A stretch of 64,000 nucleotides of DNA from Strigops habroptila (GCF_004027225.2 NC_044277.2:139991057-140055056), one strand, 5' to 3'; shown: positions 42,201 through 56,473, numbered from the stretch's first letter. The notes: generated by a model not told the origin, from the letters alone. Program-made: numbers and translations.

Positions 42201-44040
42201 GGATAAGAGCAGGAAAGAGACATAGACAAATTTTTAAAGGAAATAAGATTTTACTTTCTGGAAATTGCCAACTGGACATAAAGCCTGATTGATGACAATG
42301 TAGTAATGTTTTTAGCATCTAATCACATTTGTTCAGGGTGGTTTTGGCTCCCACTAGTGCTGGTTATCCAGTAAAGTTCCTAACCAGCGAAATATGTGAT
42401 GTTTCCTTGGTCATCTGAAGCCCCAGTGGGAAGATTTCTTGCAAGAAACTGATTCCAGTCCAAGAGGTTCTTCTCATGAATGCCACACAAATGTTGAAGA
42501 TTTCTGTTCTTCACTTCCTGGGCAACAATCTTGCTCATTCATCTGCTCAGCAACTTCAACAAGCAGAAGTAGTAAAAGCCTCCTCAGATGGAAGCACTAC
42601 TTTCTTATGGATTCATTTTACCTACTTCATGTTTTTACTTTCTTTAAGCAAAATATCCCCACAGGCATTCTACAAATAAAACTACAAGTCCTTCGAAAAG
42701 AATATAGACAAATGTCCAATCCAACTTATTTTAAAAGTCATTAAGTACTTGAAAAATTTTAACATAGGCATAAGTCCCATCAATATTTTGGAGAAGGGAG
42801 GAGGGCAAGTCTGCTTCTTAAGGACTTTGCCATTACAGAGGGAAAACATCAGGAACTTGCTGTATGTAATTAAGGAATGAAGGGCCATAGGACTTCCAAA
42901 TCCCTTTTTTTGTCATGAACTCATGATCTACAGCTATGTAGGCAATCATGTTATTTCATTAAGATGTAATTCATTAAGGAATTTAAGCCTACCAAATTGT
43001 AACCATGAATGATTCTATTACCAAAACTAGAAATATTGGAAGACCTTTATCTATTGGAATTCTAGCTATTCAGAAAACAAACAGCTGTTTTATTTAAAAC
43101 TTTTAAAGATATATATATATAATTTTTAAATGAGAGAATAGTATCTTTAGTTTGACATTAACTGCTTTAGCAAGCTGTATTTTTAGGCTTATTTACTTAA
43201 ACTGACCTGTTTTCAGTTCTGAGATTTCTATTAATTATCCTCTCATCGTACACTCTTACACAAGTCATTGTTATCATGTAAGTTTTCCCAAAGAGGTGAC
43301 AAATCATTGTATTTACGGGCAAATAGATGTGCTGCAATGACGTTTTAAAACACTAGAAATTATTTTCATTGCACCTTCTAGCAGGAACACTAACAGTTTG
43401 ATTAAAGGGTGAAACAAAATGAAAGTGAATGTTTGCTTTTTGTGCCTCTATAATGTTATTTACTTGATCTTTAGAGACCTTAAAAGAACAAGACCTGTGC
43501 GATTTGTTTCAACAATAACATTGTTAGTTCAGAAGGAATGCCTATAAAGATCTGCAGTGTCCAGCAGCAAGAATTATTAAGGACAATAGCAAAGACATGT
43601 AGTCATGAATTTAAAATAAAGAGATATAACTTACAAATCTCATTTTCCTTACTCTTTTGTTTACCTTTCATTGCAATTAGCAGTATATTAAATGGCTGTG
43701 ATAAGAAGTCACAGTAATAGCAAAAGCTTTTTTATTTTTTTTTCCTTAGTCATGATGTATTTGAAAGGATTTGTTATTATATCCTCTGTCACTCTTCTGT
43801 GAGGGCCCTTACTGCAATAAAATATAAATGAAAACATAATTGCAAAACCTCATCATTTGCTAACACACTAACACATTTGGGTATACAGAGCATCAGAATG
43901 GAAAATACTTTTTTTCCCCCCCTCCCTACCTAGCTTAGTAAGGATCAGACAAACTGCTATCCTTTAAAATGTATCTGTGTTCATCTACCTATCTATATGT
44001 GTATGCTAAATTTAAAGTAAAATATAATGAAATAGTTTCA
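39260..44040. other. Intergenic, no recognised gene
   Basis: AT-rich DNA with no recognised exon or RNA gene. It holds a T/A run at 40649-40661, a 9-bp perfect hairpin at 41891-41914 and an (AT)n at 43109-43121. The 135-codon reverse frame (40642-41049) is hydrophobic by composition, with no known family. Confidence 0.5.
43109..43121. repeat. (AT)n microsatellite
   Basis: Six and a half AT units. A simple repeat. Confidence 0.8.
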
Positions 44041-44045
44041 AAAAA

Positions 44046-44220
44046 GGTGCTCAATAACTTCCCCAGGGAAGCAGTCTAAATCCTGTTATTTGCAGGGATA
44101 TTTAAAACTAAATTGCATAAAGCACTGGAAAAGTTTATGGTAGAGAACCATTTTGCAGAGGCAAGGTGATTAACTACATAACCCAGTAGGTCTTGCCTAT
44201 CTCTAGATTCCGTGATTCAT
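44046..44220 (+). mobile_element. Old CR1 3' end
   Basis: Contains 'cttccccagggaagcag', 'aaactaaattgcataaagcactggaaaa' and a terminal 'cagtaggtcttgcctatctc' followed by 'tagattccgtgattca'. These correspond to the last part of the coding region and 3' UTR of an older CR1 subfamily, whose typical end is 'taggtctcttccatctctag' plus 'attctatgattc'. 5' truncated. No target-site duplication visible. Confidence 0.75.
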
Positions 44221-44224
44221 ATAG

Positions 44225-47200
44225 TACATGAAGATGACCTACGACTTATTTTTTTTTGCGTTTTTGTAATTAACCAATAAAATTAAAACCAGCATCTTAT
44301 GAAAACGCTGTTCTTCATTGTTCTGGGAAATAATAAGGTTGAGAAGTCTCACACATCTACTGATAGTTCTAAAATTGCAACAAAATAAAAATCAATTATT
44401 TAAACTACCATTTCACAAGTATTGTATCATACTTATGCTTCTAAAACATTAAACTTTCTGACGTGTTTACATTTGATCATGGTCTAATGCAACCTGCTGT
44501 ATGCCCAGACCAAAGGGAAACGGCAAACTCATACAGGTAAATGAAAGGTGCACAATAAGTATTTAAGCCCGATTTGAGCTGTAAATCTAGTAGTCAATAA
44601 ATGATTGACTGAGACCAATAAATGATTGCTCACATCAGTGAGAATTCCTGAAACAACACAGTGGCCTGGAGTCTTCCCAGCCTCACGTGGGATATTAACA
44701 TTGTCACCTTGAGCTCCATCTACCGTCACTTAGGAGAAAGATGCTGCCTTATCATTCGGGCCACCTACTATCCAAAAGAAAAGAGACCAAAACAGGGACA
44801 CTCAGTTATTGATCCGACACTCAGTTATTGATCCCTGCTCCAACACGAAGCACAGTGTGAGACACCCCTGGGAGCCCAATTGCAAATCCTTGCTCAGAAA
44901 TATTAGCAGATAATGCTCTGCATGACGCCAGCTACTATTACAGCAGAGAGCTACAGCTGACCCCATAGTGATATGCAGCCCCTGCTATTGCCTTCTCCTC
45001 TCCACAGGGAATAGAAGGATCATATACTGGAAACACAGAGTTTCCTATAGGACAAAAAGAGTAGTAACTGAGCTGTGCACTGGCTATACCTATCAGCTAC
45101 TCTTTATTACAGCTGTGTGAGCCTTGAGTAACTTTGGTTTCTTCGCACGCTCACCTCCCTCAAGATATATCCCATGCACTTTCTTGGGAGCATACACACT
45201 CCCGCCACCAAAAATAAAAATCTGAGATCCACTTCTGTGGGCTGATTTTTCCAAAAGAAATCACGAATAGCTCTTACTGACAAGAATGGCTTAGTCATGT
45301 TTGCAGATTGAGCACAAAGACTAGTACTATACTGGAGTAGGAGAGCAGGTGATGTCTTGCACTTCCTCTGTGCTTACGTAACAGTACGTAACAGTGCACA
45401 AATCCAGCCCTCAGGCTGTGGAGAAGTATCTTATTACTGTCCAGCATTTTATAAATTCTTAATGAAATAGTAACATTAATATATAGCATGATACACTTGC
45501 CAAATGCAGCTTTGGGAGAGAGACGAAAGGAGAGAGGGAGGGAGATAGGGAAGGGAAAGATATTTATGGCATGCTTCTGGCATCTGGGTTGCTGAACAGC
45601 AGAACTATATTCAAACTGCATTCAAGGGAAACTTACACTAAGAAGTACATGTAGAAAGCAAAAATATTTCCACCAAACCTCGCAACAATGCTCATATTTA
45701 GATATATTTTTCTTTGCTCGCATTAAATTCTCTAGGGACTCAATTCAGCAAAACACTTCAGCATAACATTAGCTCCATGCACATTAATTGCACTATTCAC
45801 GTGCTTACAGAGAAATACCATCTTAAGCGCTCAACTTAAGGCTTACACATTTCAACAATTTTTTGAATTACAGTCTTCAAATAAAACATGCCAAAATAGA
45901 TTGTATAAAAATGGATCTTATAAAAATATTCCCAGCTTGCAAGCAACTTTTCTTCCATCATCTGGAATCTGCAGAGATAGATATCCTCACCTCATTCATT
46001 GCTAGAGAGAATCCTCAAATATGTCCCTTTTGTTATATCCATATAGTGATATAACCATATCCAGTGTTATGTCCAAACAGTGATACATCCAAACTACAAA
46101 TGTCCAAGGCAACCTGATCTCTAAAGGGAGAATAGCAATTTCTTTTTTTTAATCACAACTTTTCTAATTTTCCTAGAAAAAAAAATAGATTTGAAACAAT
46201 ATACAGAGAAAACTGTCAAGACAGACGTTTTCTTGATCTAATACCTAAACCAAAGTGTGTCTGCAAGAAGTTATCATTCTGATCCTGATTAACAGTCAGC
46301 AGTAGCAGCATCTTCCTGGCTTCTGGGAAGGACATGACATAAAAGACACAAGTCTAACAAACACATACATCACCCTAAGTGTGCTCTGGCAGCACTTCTC
46401 CTCACCTAGATGGAAACCTTCACAAGAAAAATCTACAGATTTTTCTCCTCTCACAGTCACAGTTCTTCTGTCACAGATTTAGCCCAGTCAGAATCCAAGC
46501 AACTCCATCTTTAAAAGAATTCACAGCAAGAAATGCTTAACTCCATTACTGCAGGCAAGTTGCTTAGATTAACCAGGTAACTAAGCGCCAAGAATGCTCC
46601 TGCTGATTAGGATTTCATATGTGCTCCTTAAGGTACAGGCATTTTTCTTTTCTCCCCACCACAGTCACAGGATAAAAGTTTCAGATTTAAAATACTTCTT
46701 ATATTTCTCTACAACTGAAGTAAAGTCTTCCACAACTATCATCATAGTTTTCTTCCTTTCTGCTTCAGGTATTAGTCAGTACCCTTATAACGCATATGAA
46801 ATGCAGGAAATCTAGGACTATTTAGCATTTGCGGTTTGAGGATAGTTCATCTCCCATCAAATCAACACATCTGTCAACCTGCAGTACTCTTCTTCAGAGA
46901 CCTAAGAAACCTAGATTTTAGGGACAGACATTCAAAACTGACTCTGAAAAGTAAAATACACTATCATATCCTTCCAGCTTTTTTACTCTATGTGTAAACT
47001 CCATTTGTCAGCAAACAGGATTGGGGCAGCTCCTTGCTGTAAGATACCCTGCACTAGACCAGAAGCATAAACATTGCAACAGAATAGCTGTTTTCAGTCT
47101 TTTTCAGTTTTTATACTGCAAAAAGTTGTGCAATGAAGACGTATGTCTCCGTAATCACTTTAAGATCATTGGTATTGGGCTTCCTTTTACAAACTCCTTA

Positions 47201-49185
47201 TAGGCTACCATGATGTGGATCCACTAACCACACTTTGGAATCTGTAAACAGCATTGTAACCAGAACTGGCTTCTGTTACTCTATTCCTCCAGCAGCAAAA
47301 AGCTCTGCCACATGTAAGTTAGGCCTAAGAAATTGTGGTTTTCCAAAAATTCAGAGTTGACTAGACACGTGGGTAAAAACACGTGGTGTTTTTTTCTTGT
47401 GACATACACACTGATGAGCTTGTTTTGAACACTTAACATCTCAACTCTGCTATCGCTGTATTATTTCTAACTCCAGAACATTTCTTAAGCCTTGCAGATG
47501 CCCAAAAATAAGGACTACATAAGCATAGAAAAGGAGGCAATGCTGATAACTATGTACTTAGAGGCTCAGAAGAGCTATAATACCATTCTGGCCAATTTAA
47601 GTATTCATTCTTTCCTCATTAACATGAAGCCTCTCCACATTCAGTTTCTCAATTAAACAAGAGGTGAAGTGGTTTACATAGCAGTGCTTTAGTGAGATGG
47701 AATCTAATTACAGTTAATCTCCCAATACACAAAAGGGTGGCTTCCCAATAGTTAATAAAAAGAGGTGGTTAGGAATGATAAGAGTACTGCTTCCAAAATG
47801 AACTTAAGATAAAGCACGAGAATGTTTAATTACCAGATAAAAAACCTGCATTGAATGGTATTCATTTCTCAAGCAAGAATGGGTGGAACAAGTTATGATT
47901 ATACTCATCCCAGCAGAAAGGAAAACTTACCACATACATTCCTTATAGACCTACCTTACACTAGTGCTTAGGAATCTGAATGCTTCTGCTTCATTATCAA
48001 GAATCCAGGTGCCATGATGTTGGCTGTGTGAATAAAAGGATAATGCCATACAGAGGCAGAGGAGCTAAAAGATTTATACTTCATTTTTTAGTCCTACTGG
48101 GGACCTGTCATTCTTCAGATTGTTCTAATATCTGACACACAAAACTCTTTGCTATAATAAATTAATATGATTCAGGATTGCACACCTAAAAGCACTCAGG
48201 GTTTGACCTTGTGTTTCCAAATTTTTAGGAGTCTCTAGTGTACTCCAGAACATAATTGTATTAGGCTGACAGACAGTGCTTATAATACTCTGGAGGATCT
48301 GGCTGATCTTCAGAAGCATACCTCTATCTCAACTAAAATAGAGAATTAAGTAAAAGATGGTCAGTCTTCACACTTCATATTCACAGCTTTCCTAGTTTCT
48401 AGCTGTGAGAACCAGTGCTGACTGTATTAATAAAGATTCTCTCCTATCACATTAGAAGAAATCACATAAAATTTTTACTTGACAGTTCAGGTTAGGACAG
48501 CGCACACTAAGCTACAGGCCACAGCAGGGTAGAAGGACTACAATGAAAAAACACTGCAAAGTCCCCAAGGCTGACAAAATTACACTAATGCTGTCAGAAG
48601 AGCATTTGAACACTGTCTTCTTGTTACGTAACACAATGAGTTAATGAAGAAAACCAGAAAGTCACAGACTAATACAAGTCACGTTTTCTCCAGAAGGATA
48701 ACTGTTGCAGAAATAAGAAAAGATTACCGTGCCTAATAATTCAAATGCCACTAATTAACAGCCCAATAAAAACTGCCTAGGATTTCCACACAAATCTTAC
48801 CATCTGCCTGCAATAAAAACCATGGAGTGTATCTCTGCTTCAAGTGGAAGTCACATGAAGGAGATGCAACTAGAATGAATTCAGCAAATTAAAGAACTTT
48901 GCATATCAAGATAACGGGGGTATTTTCTCTAGAATATGCACATTATCTTAAAAATTCCTGAATGTATTATCAATAAATAACATCCTTTCAAAGATTGTAT
49001 GACTCCATAAATATGTAGAGCCTCTGAATATAACACTGAATGTGTGATGTTGAACAAACAAGAATAGTATGTAATTAAAAGACCTTTGAATGAAGTAATA
49101 AATTTTGGTAACCAGCAAAAATATATCATGATTCAGATACCCTGGTCACATTTCCTATCCAGCCTATGTGGTCTTGGAAACCTGT
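44225..49185. other. Intergenic, no recognised gene
   Basis: AT-rich DNA. It contains a 19-bp tandem duplication at 44797-44834, a 10-bp duplication (acgtaacagt) near 45377-45396 and a purine-rich GAGAGGGAGG stretch at 45520-45560. No exon, RNA gene or clear transposon was recognised. Confidence 0.5.
44797..44834. repeat. 19-bp perfect tandem duplication
   Basis: GACACTCAGTTATTGATCC occurs at 44797-44815 and again directly at 44816-44834 without mismatch, which suggests a recent slippage event. Confidence 0.95.
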
Positions 49186-49189
49186 ATCA

Positions 49190-49495
49190 AGTGCATACGG
49201 CAAGATTTTGGTAGTGGGAAGACTGCAGGGGCAGCCTTTGTGGTAAGAGGTCAGGGGCCAGACACAAATGGCGAAAGATGGCTTTGCAGTGGACCCACTA
49301 CAGGCCAAGGCTGAGCCCATCAGCCAAGCTGGTGGCACTTTTTTGAAAACACATCTAAGAAAGAGAAGAAAACACCAGCTAGAGAGAGGAAGGAACAAAA
49401 AGAGTTAGAAACAAGGGAACACCAAGGTCAAAGGAGGAGGAGGAAGCAGAGGAGGTGCTCCACAACAGATATTCCCTGCAGTCTGTGAGACACTA
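49190..49495 (+). mobile_element. Fragment resembling an avian LTR-retroelement repeat
   Basis: The stretch 'ccagacacaaatggcgaaag', 'atggctttgcagtggaccca' and 'ctgagcccatcagcc', then 'aaaacacatctaagaaagag' and 'caaggtcaaaggaggaggag', resembles an interspersed repeat common in bird genomes that I associate with ERVL-type LTR retroelements. It is moderately diverged and lies between ordinary intergenic DNA. No coding capacity, primer-binding site or terminal repeats were identified. Recognition is from memory, so the family name is left open. Confidence 0.5.
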
Positions 49496-49499
49496 ACTT

Positions 49500-52400
49500 T
49501 ATACCATGCACTTGAAAGACTGCAACTACATTTACAAAATACACCTCTCTCAACTTAATGTTGATAAGCTCTTTATGACATTGTGTCTGTTATATGACAG
49601 AGGATGACAGCAGGCATGGAAGCTGCCATACAGTTTGGATGCCAGTGCTCTCCCAGTGTGTACCTCCCCCTTTCCCCCATTGACAATGCCTGTCTCACAC
49701 AGTAGGTTATGGAACTGAAAAAGCTCCAAGGATGTATCTTCAATACTTCAGTACACAACGGTCCACATTTCAGGCATCCATACAGGAAACAGTTGGAAGG
49801 TTTGTTCATCTCACCCCTACAATATCAACAAGGCGGGGGAAGGGTCAAGCAGACTCTATAACTGTGCCAGGGGAGTAGAGTTATTAAATCAGCATTTGTA
49901 AAGCACTTCGATATCTTCATGTTAAAGACAATTTCATGCAACCCCCCCAAAGTGTTTTTAAATGCAGAAGTGCAGAGACCATAAGAGGAAAAAACAAGAA
50001 CAAGTTCTAGAGGACAGGATTCACACCAGACAACAACAAAGAGGCTTTTTAACGTTATGAGATGACTTGTTACGTTACAGTATATTCCTCTGGCTGATTG
50101 CCACATCAAGGAAGGAAAACTGGGCATGCAATAGTTGCATAACCTGCCCAATATGTCTTGCAAGTGTCTGCCTTGAGCAGTGTCTCAGGTGCATTGGCAG
50201 GAGAGTCTATCCTCTGGTTCCATTTCTGCAATGGCTCTCTTAGATAATCAAATAAGGACCATTATTTTTGTATCAGATTTATGTGGCTGCTTTCCTTTAG
50301 CAATTAGAAATTCTCTTTTAGGAAATTAATTTGAAATACTAACTGGGTTTTTAAGTCTTGGAGCACGTATCACTAACTGGCATAAAGTATCAATAGGGAT
50401 TTCAGTGTCCTAAGACCTATAAAAGTGGAACAAATATTTAAAGGAGGTATGCATAAAAAGAGAGTTTGGCAGTAATGATTAATTATTGTGGGATCAGTTT
50501 CTTCCGAATAGGATTTTAACCATTAAGATTCATCGTTCCAGATACAGCTGCAATAAAGTAACAAAAAACAAAAAAAACCACACACACAAAAAACACATGC
50601 CAAAAATTCAACTCCATAATAATAAATCTGGGATTCAAATGCTACGGTCATTTACAAAAAATAGATTCCTCCAGTAAGAACCGAAAACATATAGATTAGA
50701 TAGCACAGAACATAGTGTCTCAGTTCACATGTGGACAGAAGTTTTTAAAAGCCTCTCAGCAACTTCTCTGCGATACAGCAGGCTGTCTGCTTCTGAAGCC
50801 TCTAATCATTTGATGCCACTGCAGCAGCCAGAAAAATTCAAGTTATATAAAATCATAAAGTAGTCATTGCTGAATTATCTTCTTGACAATGATGGAGTCC
50901 CCACTTCAGATCTGGGTGTGAGGATGGGTTGAAATTACATTATCCCAAAGCACCCATAAGCTCCTGTTTTGTATTCCATCATGCATTTTGGCACAGTTCA
51001 TTCCACTACAAAAATTACTTGAATTCTTCTGCAATTCTGATGCAGTTATTAATGCAGCAGTTGACCAGAAGAATACCTACACGTAGTCTAGAGAACAGCA
51101 AGGAGACAATTAGTCTGAATTGCTAGCAACATAAAAGCACTATCCTTATAAACTTCTCTTTCCTCAAGGCTATGCATATTTAGACTACAAACTCAATTAT
51201 GGAAGAATACTGCACAATGCTTACAGATAAAATTTTCAGGCATGGGGAATTCTTTGCTGATATTATACTACATGATCTTCAGATTTTTTCATACTGAATT
51301 AGTTAATGCACTGAAGTATCTTTGATACTGTAGAAGAACTTGCCAACTTAACTTGCTCAAATTTATCATTCAAACTAAAAATCATAAGAGTTAAGCTTTG
51401 ATGAACTATGGTAATGGTTTACACACAACGTGCAAACACCACCCTCTTCCCCTTCCCCTACATTCAATTGCTACCAGGAACAGTGTGGAATGTTCTCATG
51501 AGGGAGGCAATGAAGAAAAATACGACTCAAGGGTGATCAAAATCCAACCGACAAAAAAACTCCCATGGATTTCAACAGGCTTTATACAACAACATAAAAA
51601 TCATTTTCTTTCGTCTCTGTTCCTCTGTTTTTCTCTTTCCACATATCTTACTCTGATGCTGCAACACACAGCTGGTGTTACAGCCAGCAGCAAAATGCCT
51701 CTTTCCTGTATTCTGCTCTCCCCTCACTTCAATCTAGTGACAAAATTCACCTTAGCTGCAACTAAGCAGTAACAGATCTCACATATTTAAAATTGTTCTC
51801 CCTTGCTCTCCTCCCCAGAGGTTAGCTAACCCTCCAGCTGGTCCCCTTAGCAGTTTTACTGTCCCAACATAACATTTTAATAAGACCCAGGATCTACAGC
51901 TTCTGGGGACTCAGCATTTACATGCTCAACATCACTTCTCAGCTATTTGATGGGCCATTTAGTGATGTCCCTGAAGAAAATGGCCTTTTTCTACCTTTCA
52001 TTTATTTTTTGCTGATCATCCCCAAGGCAACACATTCTTTCTTACCAGAAGGAATACAATTAAAGTTTTGCAAAAATACTTGATTGCAGCATTTTCCCAG
52101 AGCAACTAAATTCTGGTTAAGGTGCCTGCAAACACTAGACATGACAAAACAACACACTTCAAGAAAGGTATTTCAGAGGTCCACAGGTTTTAAATGTTGC
52201 ACAGCACTTGGGTTAGAATATACATGTGCCTAAAGTTGAGTATGATTTTTTTTAGTTATTATTTAAAGAAAGGCCCAGTGCATGTCTTCCTCAGTTTTTC
52301 TAACAAGGGACAGGGACTTTGCAGAGCTGGTGCCCACCCACCAGCAGGGAAAGCCCCATTTCTTCACAAGAAGCGAAGACGAGGTTGATACAAAAGGTGC

Positions 52401-54405
52401 CGGTGGCAGAAGAAGATGCCGAGGTTGAACAGGGGGAGCAAAAAGCATTGCGATTCCTGGCAGGCCTGTGTGTGCAAAACAGAGTGATTTTTATGACTGT
52501 GCAGGTCATGGAAAAGGGAAATGAAGCAGGATAATTGAGACAGGAGAAGCAGAGGAGGAATATCAACATGTGCTTAAATTAGTGGAAATGAAGAGGAGAA
52601 ATCACTAGTAGAACACCATCAGGAGTAAGTCAAGTTTCTACTGTTATTGAATTAAACACTAGGTGAAGGCCTTGTCTAAACACAACAGTTGCAGCATTTT
52701 AATTCAAATCAATTACAACCTCATTATAGTTACACAGGTGCAAAGCTCTTTGCAGACAACCAAGAAGACTGCTTTACAACTGGCTGAAGTGACTCACATA
52801 TCCAAAGGGCTGCACCTGCCGAATTAAACTGATTTTAAAATGATTTTAAACTCACGTCATTTTGTCTGTATGGAGACTAATAGATAGCTGGGGTTTTTTT
52901 AATGCATTAAACTTCAGATTCTCAAGGATAATGATGTGCAATAATATTATGTTTTCTCTCATTTAAACACTGTCATAGATTTTTAAACAATGATCATCTG
53001 AGCACGTAGCTGAAATCAAGCACCTTCCAACCACATCGAGTAATGCTCAGCTGTGCAACTTACACTGTAATAGTCTTCAGTTTGGAAAGTATTGTATTGT
53101 TAATTGCTAAAGCCACCCTCAAAAAATCTTAATGCCAAACCTAACTTGTTCGTCTGCAGGCCCACACAGTTGAAAGGACTGTTTAAGAGACTTCTTTATT
53201 TACCTTAAACCTAAACTGCTCTTCAAATGGCTTTCTAAACTGCTAATAAACACTGCTGAACTCTTGCCAATAAAGTTTGGAGAAAAGTATGAATTGATCC
53301 CACCAACCATGAATGTGTACTTCTGATTAGTAATTTCTTACCTGGATGTGTCCATGTGCAGTTTTTTTTCTGCACACATTTTGTTTGCATTCTTTCAATA
53401 GCAGACAACATCAATGACACGTGGTAGCTGTGTTGAGGAATGAGAAGCTGTCATCTGACATTTGCTTGTATGCAGCTCCACAATTTTCAAGATGCTCTTG
53501 TTTGTACAACCATAACATGAATTTTCACTTGGCATTATCCGCTGAATAATTCCATTATTAAGGAACCTTGGAAATGAAGTAAGATTTATTTTTTTTTTTC
53601 CCCTTAAGGCATCTGGCTATGATTTTACATGCTCAGAATAGGAAACTGATTTTCTATATGCAAAATGGTTCATAATCACTACACAAAGTCAACTCCTCAG
53701 TCACTAATGAGGATACTTTGGTGGGGTTTTTTTTGTTCAAAGAAAACACCACCACACAGCAAGAGGAACAAATCAAGCCAAATTACCTTAAAACAAATGG
53801 AAGAACACAAGAGGATGGTGGAAGATGGGGAGGGAGGAGGGAGAGGAGAGAAGAGACATGAAAAACCTCTTTCCCCATCAAGCTATTAATATGAGCTGGA
53901 GTTTTCAGTAGACATGTTTTGCATTTCCTCTACAGAAATGTACTTTCCATTGCTGTCATGTCAGTATAGTATCAAAATCGCTGAATCCTTCCATCTTCTG
54001 TTACCTATAGGAGTTTATGAATTTCCATTTGTGTGCATTTGATCAATTTTACTGTAAGACCACTAAACCTTATTTCACACAAAATTCAAACATTTACAGA
54101 AACATTAATAAAAGCTTTTACTGGAACTGTGCTTTTGCTGCCACTAAATTCCATTGCCCAGGCTCCAAGGTATTCAACGGCACAGACTTTTGAACAGTTT
54201 GAAAATGAATAGGCAACAATATCATTTGTTACCAACAACAAACAAACACTTTACCACTAGTCAGCATTCAAATAAATTACATTGTCTGGGTTGTCTATGC
54301 TCAAAAAATTGTCTGATATAACTGTCAGTATAGTCTGAATGGATATTGCCTCCCTGTCGGATGTAAAAGTCATAGCATTGAAATGTAAAGTAGACACCAT
54401 ATAAC
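49500..54405. other. Intergenic, no recognised gene
   Basis: Mostly AT-rich DNA. A somewhat more GC-rich patch at 52270-52560 has overlapping open frames on both strands (61-89 codons) but no recognised product. Purine-rich low-complexity sequence lies at 53815-53862. No exon or RNA gene was recognised. Confidence 0.5.
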
Positions 54406-54409
54406 CTTA

Positions 54410-54605
54410 TCCACAATAAGGGTGGTAAAACACTGGCACAGGCTGCCCAGAGAGGTGGTGGATGCGCCATCCCTGGAGACATTCAAGGCCAGGCTCGATG
54501 CGGTTCTGGGCAACCTGATCTAGTTGAAGATGTCCCTGCTCATTGCAGGAGGGTTGGACTAGATGACCTTTGAAGGTCCATCCCAACCCAAACCATTCTA
54601 TGATC
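54410..54605 (+). mobile_element. CR1 3' end, 5'-truncated
   Basis: Begins within 'gtggtaaaacactggcacag' and runs through 'gctgcccagagaggtggtgg', 'gagacattcaaggccaggct', 'gcaggagggttggactagat' and 'gaaggtccatcccaaccc' to a terminal 'attctatg' unit at 54596-54603. This is the last ~70 codons of ORF2 plus the 3' UTR of a relatively young avian CR1. About 195 bp long, a typical severe 5' truncation. It is the best-preserved CR1 tail in the window. Confidence 0.95.
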
Positions 54606-54609
54606 TGCA

Positions 54610-56025
54610 ATAATTTTGAAGTAAACCAGATTCCCAATCAAGCAAAGTTAACATTGATACTAACTTTTACATAAAAAGAAGTTCTGATATACATATTTTT
54701 TTACAGCTGTTATGCATCATCAGTCCTTCCTAGCCCCTTAACATCTAGAAAAATGGCTGGGGGGGATGTGAGGGGGAAGAAAAGACAAAGGCATTCCAAG
54801 TACAACACTACCATTTAAAGCAGCTCCTCTACTGCATCATTAAGCTTGAACTGCTGTTACCAAAAGACATGATCCCAACAGTGGGAATGAAAATACCCCA
54901 TTGTCATTTTTGAAAAGTAGACCAGGACCAAGCCTGTTGTAAAATCAGTTGATTCCTGTTAGAAAACCTTTGATAGTTGCAAATTTCTAGTCACATTTGC
55001 TCTTTGTTCATGAGCCAATTAAAAAACCACAAATCCTCCCCTTAAATGCCATTTGGTCAGCTCATTAAAAAGGCCTCACTGACAACACTTGAAAAGGGGC
55101 AAATATCAAACTTGGTTTATCTTGAACATATTATTGACCTATTTAAACATGAATAAGAAAGAACACAGTATTTAAAAACCACAACCAAACAAAACCCATA
55201 GCCTTTTAAAAGCCAGATTAAGCAAAATTGAACCTCAAGGTTTTCTGGAAGCTTTCATAACCCTTATTCTAAAAGGATACGTGAAATGGAGTCCTTTAGG
55301 AGAAACGGTATATCAAAGTGCTCATCTTAAAACATACACACACTTTACAATGCAGTAACTGCTTTCAAACCCACTGACCAAGTCACAGCTGTTCACTGGT
55401 GCAAGGACTGAGGAAAAATAGTTACGCTCTTTACAAATTGTTAAACTGAGCTTTCCACTAAAAGCACAACTTTTAACAGGAAGGCTTCTACTTTGCTTAC
55501 AAGGAAACATACTGTTTTCTTCCTCTGGCAAATAAAATAAAACCAGAGTCAAAAGCAAGGACTAATTAGAATTATATTAGTCAGCTAAGGCCCAGCGTAG
55601 TCCCCACTGGTATTAGTGAAATTGAACTGCAAATCTTCAGGACCTCTGAAGAGCCGTGTTTATATATCACAGGGAATGCCTGGAGCTCAGACAGCCAAAC
55701 CCAAGCTATTTAATTTCGAAAATACAGCCCTACATAAAAGCCACAAAATTAGTTGCTGGTGTAAAACAGTGCAGACAACCCTGTATTTTTTTTAATTTGC
55801 CTGTGCTTATTTTCAGCTTCTAAACACACAGGCAGCCTCCTGCCACCTGAGTAGGATGAAGGTCAGCACGACCATTCAAAGAGCATGACTGCAAAACCCC
55901 AGTAGCTTTCCATTTTCTTCACATTCTTCTATCTGCAGGTTTCACAAAAACACTTGAGGAAGTTACAAGACTGCCAAACAGCGTTTCATTATGAAAACGC
56001 TTGAGAGAAGTCACTGTTTAAAAAA
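54610..56025. other. Proximal upstream region of STT3B, no feature seen
   Basis: AT-rich DNA leading up to the CpG island. A G-run lies at 54758-54765. No exon, repeat or clear regulatory motif cluster was recognised. GC content rises sharply after about 56025. Confidence 0.5.
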
Positions 56026-56473
56026 CCGCGCCGGGTTTCCATTTGCTGCTCCCTGCACCGGACTGAAGTGCTCCCAGCGGCTGCACCCAGGGCGAGGGCT
56101 GCAAGCTCTCCCCGACCTCAGCCAGGCCTTGCTCCCAGCTGCTCCTCCGAGCTGCCCCGGGGCCTGGCACACCACCTACTGCAGCCAAGGCAACTTCTAC
56201 GGGGGTAACTGAACATCTAAACCAAACGCATCAAAGGTGCGGGAGCCCCAAGGAGGCGCAGCAGCAAAGAGCGTGAACGACAAACACAAGCAGGCTCTCC
56301 GCGCCGAGGCGGGCGAGCAGCGCTTAACGCCAGCCTCAGGGGAGGGAGGCGAGCCCGCGGGGCTCCCCGGGGACGCCGCTGCCACACACGCCGCGAGCAG
56401 CGCCACAGGCCGCCACAGGCTGCCCCGAGCCGCCGCTACCGCCGCTCCCGCAGCGCGCCCGCACCCCGCGCAC

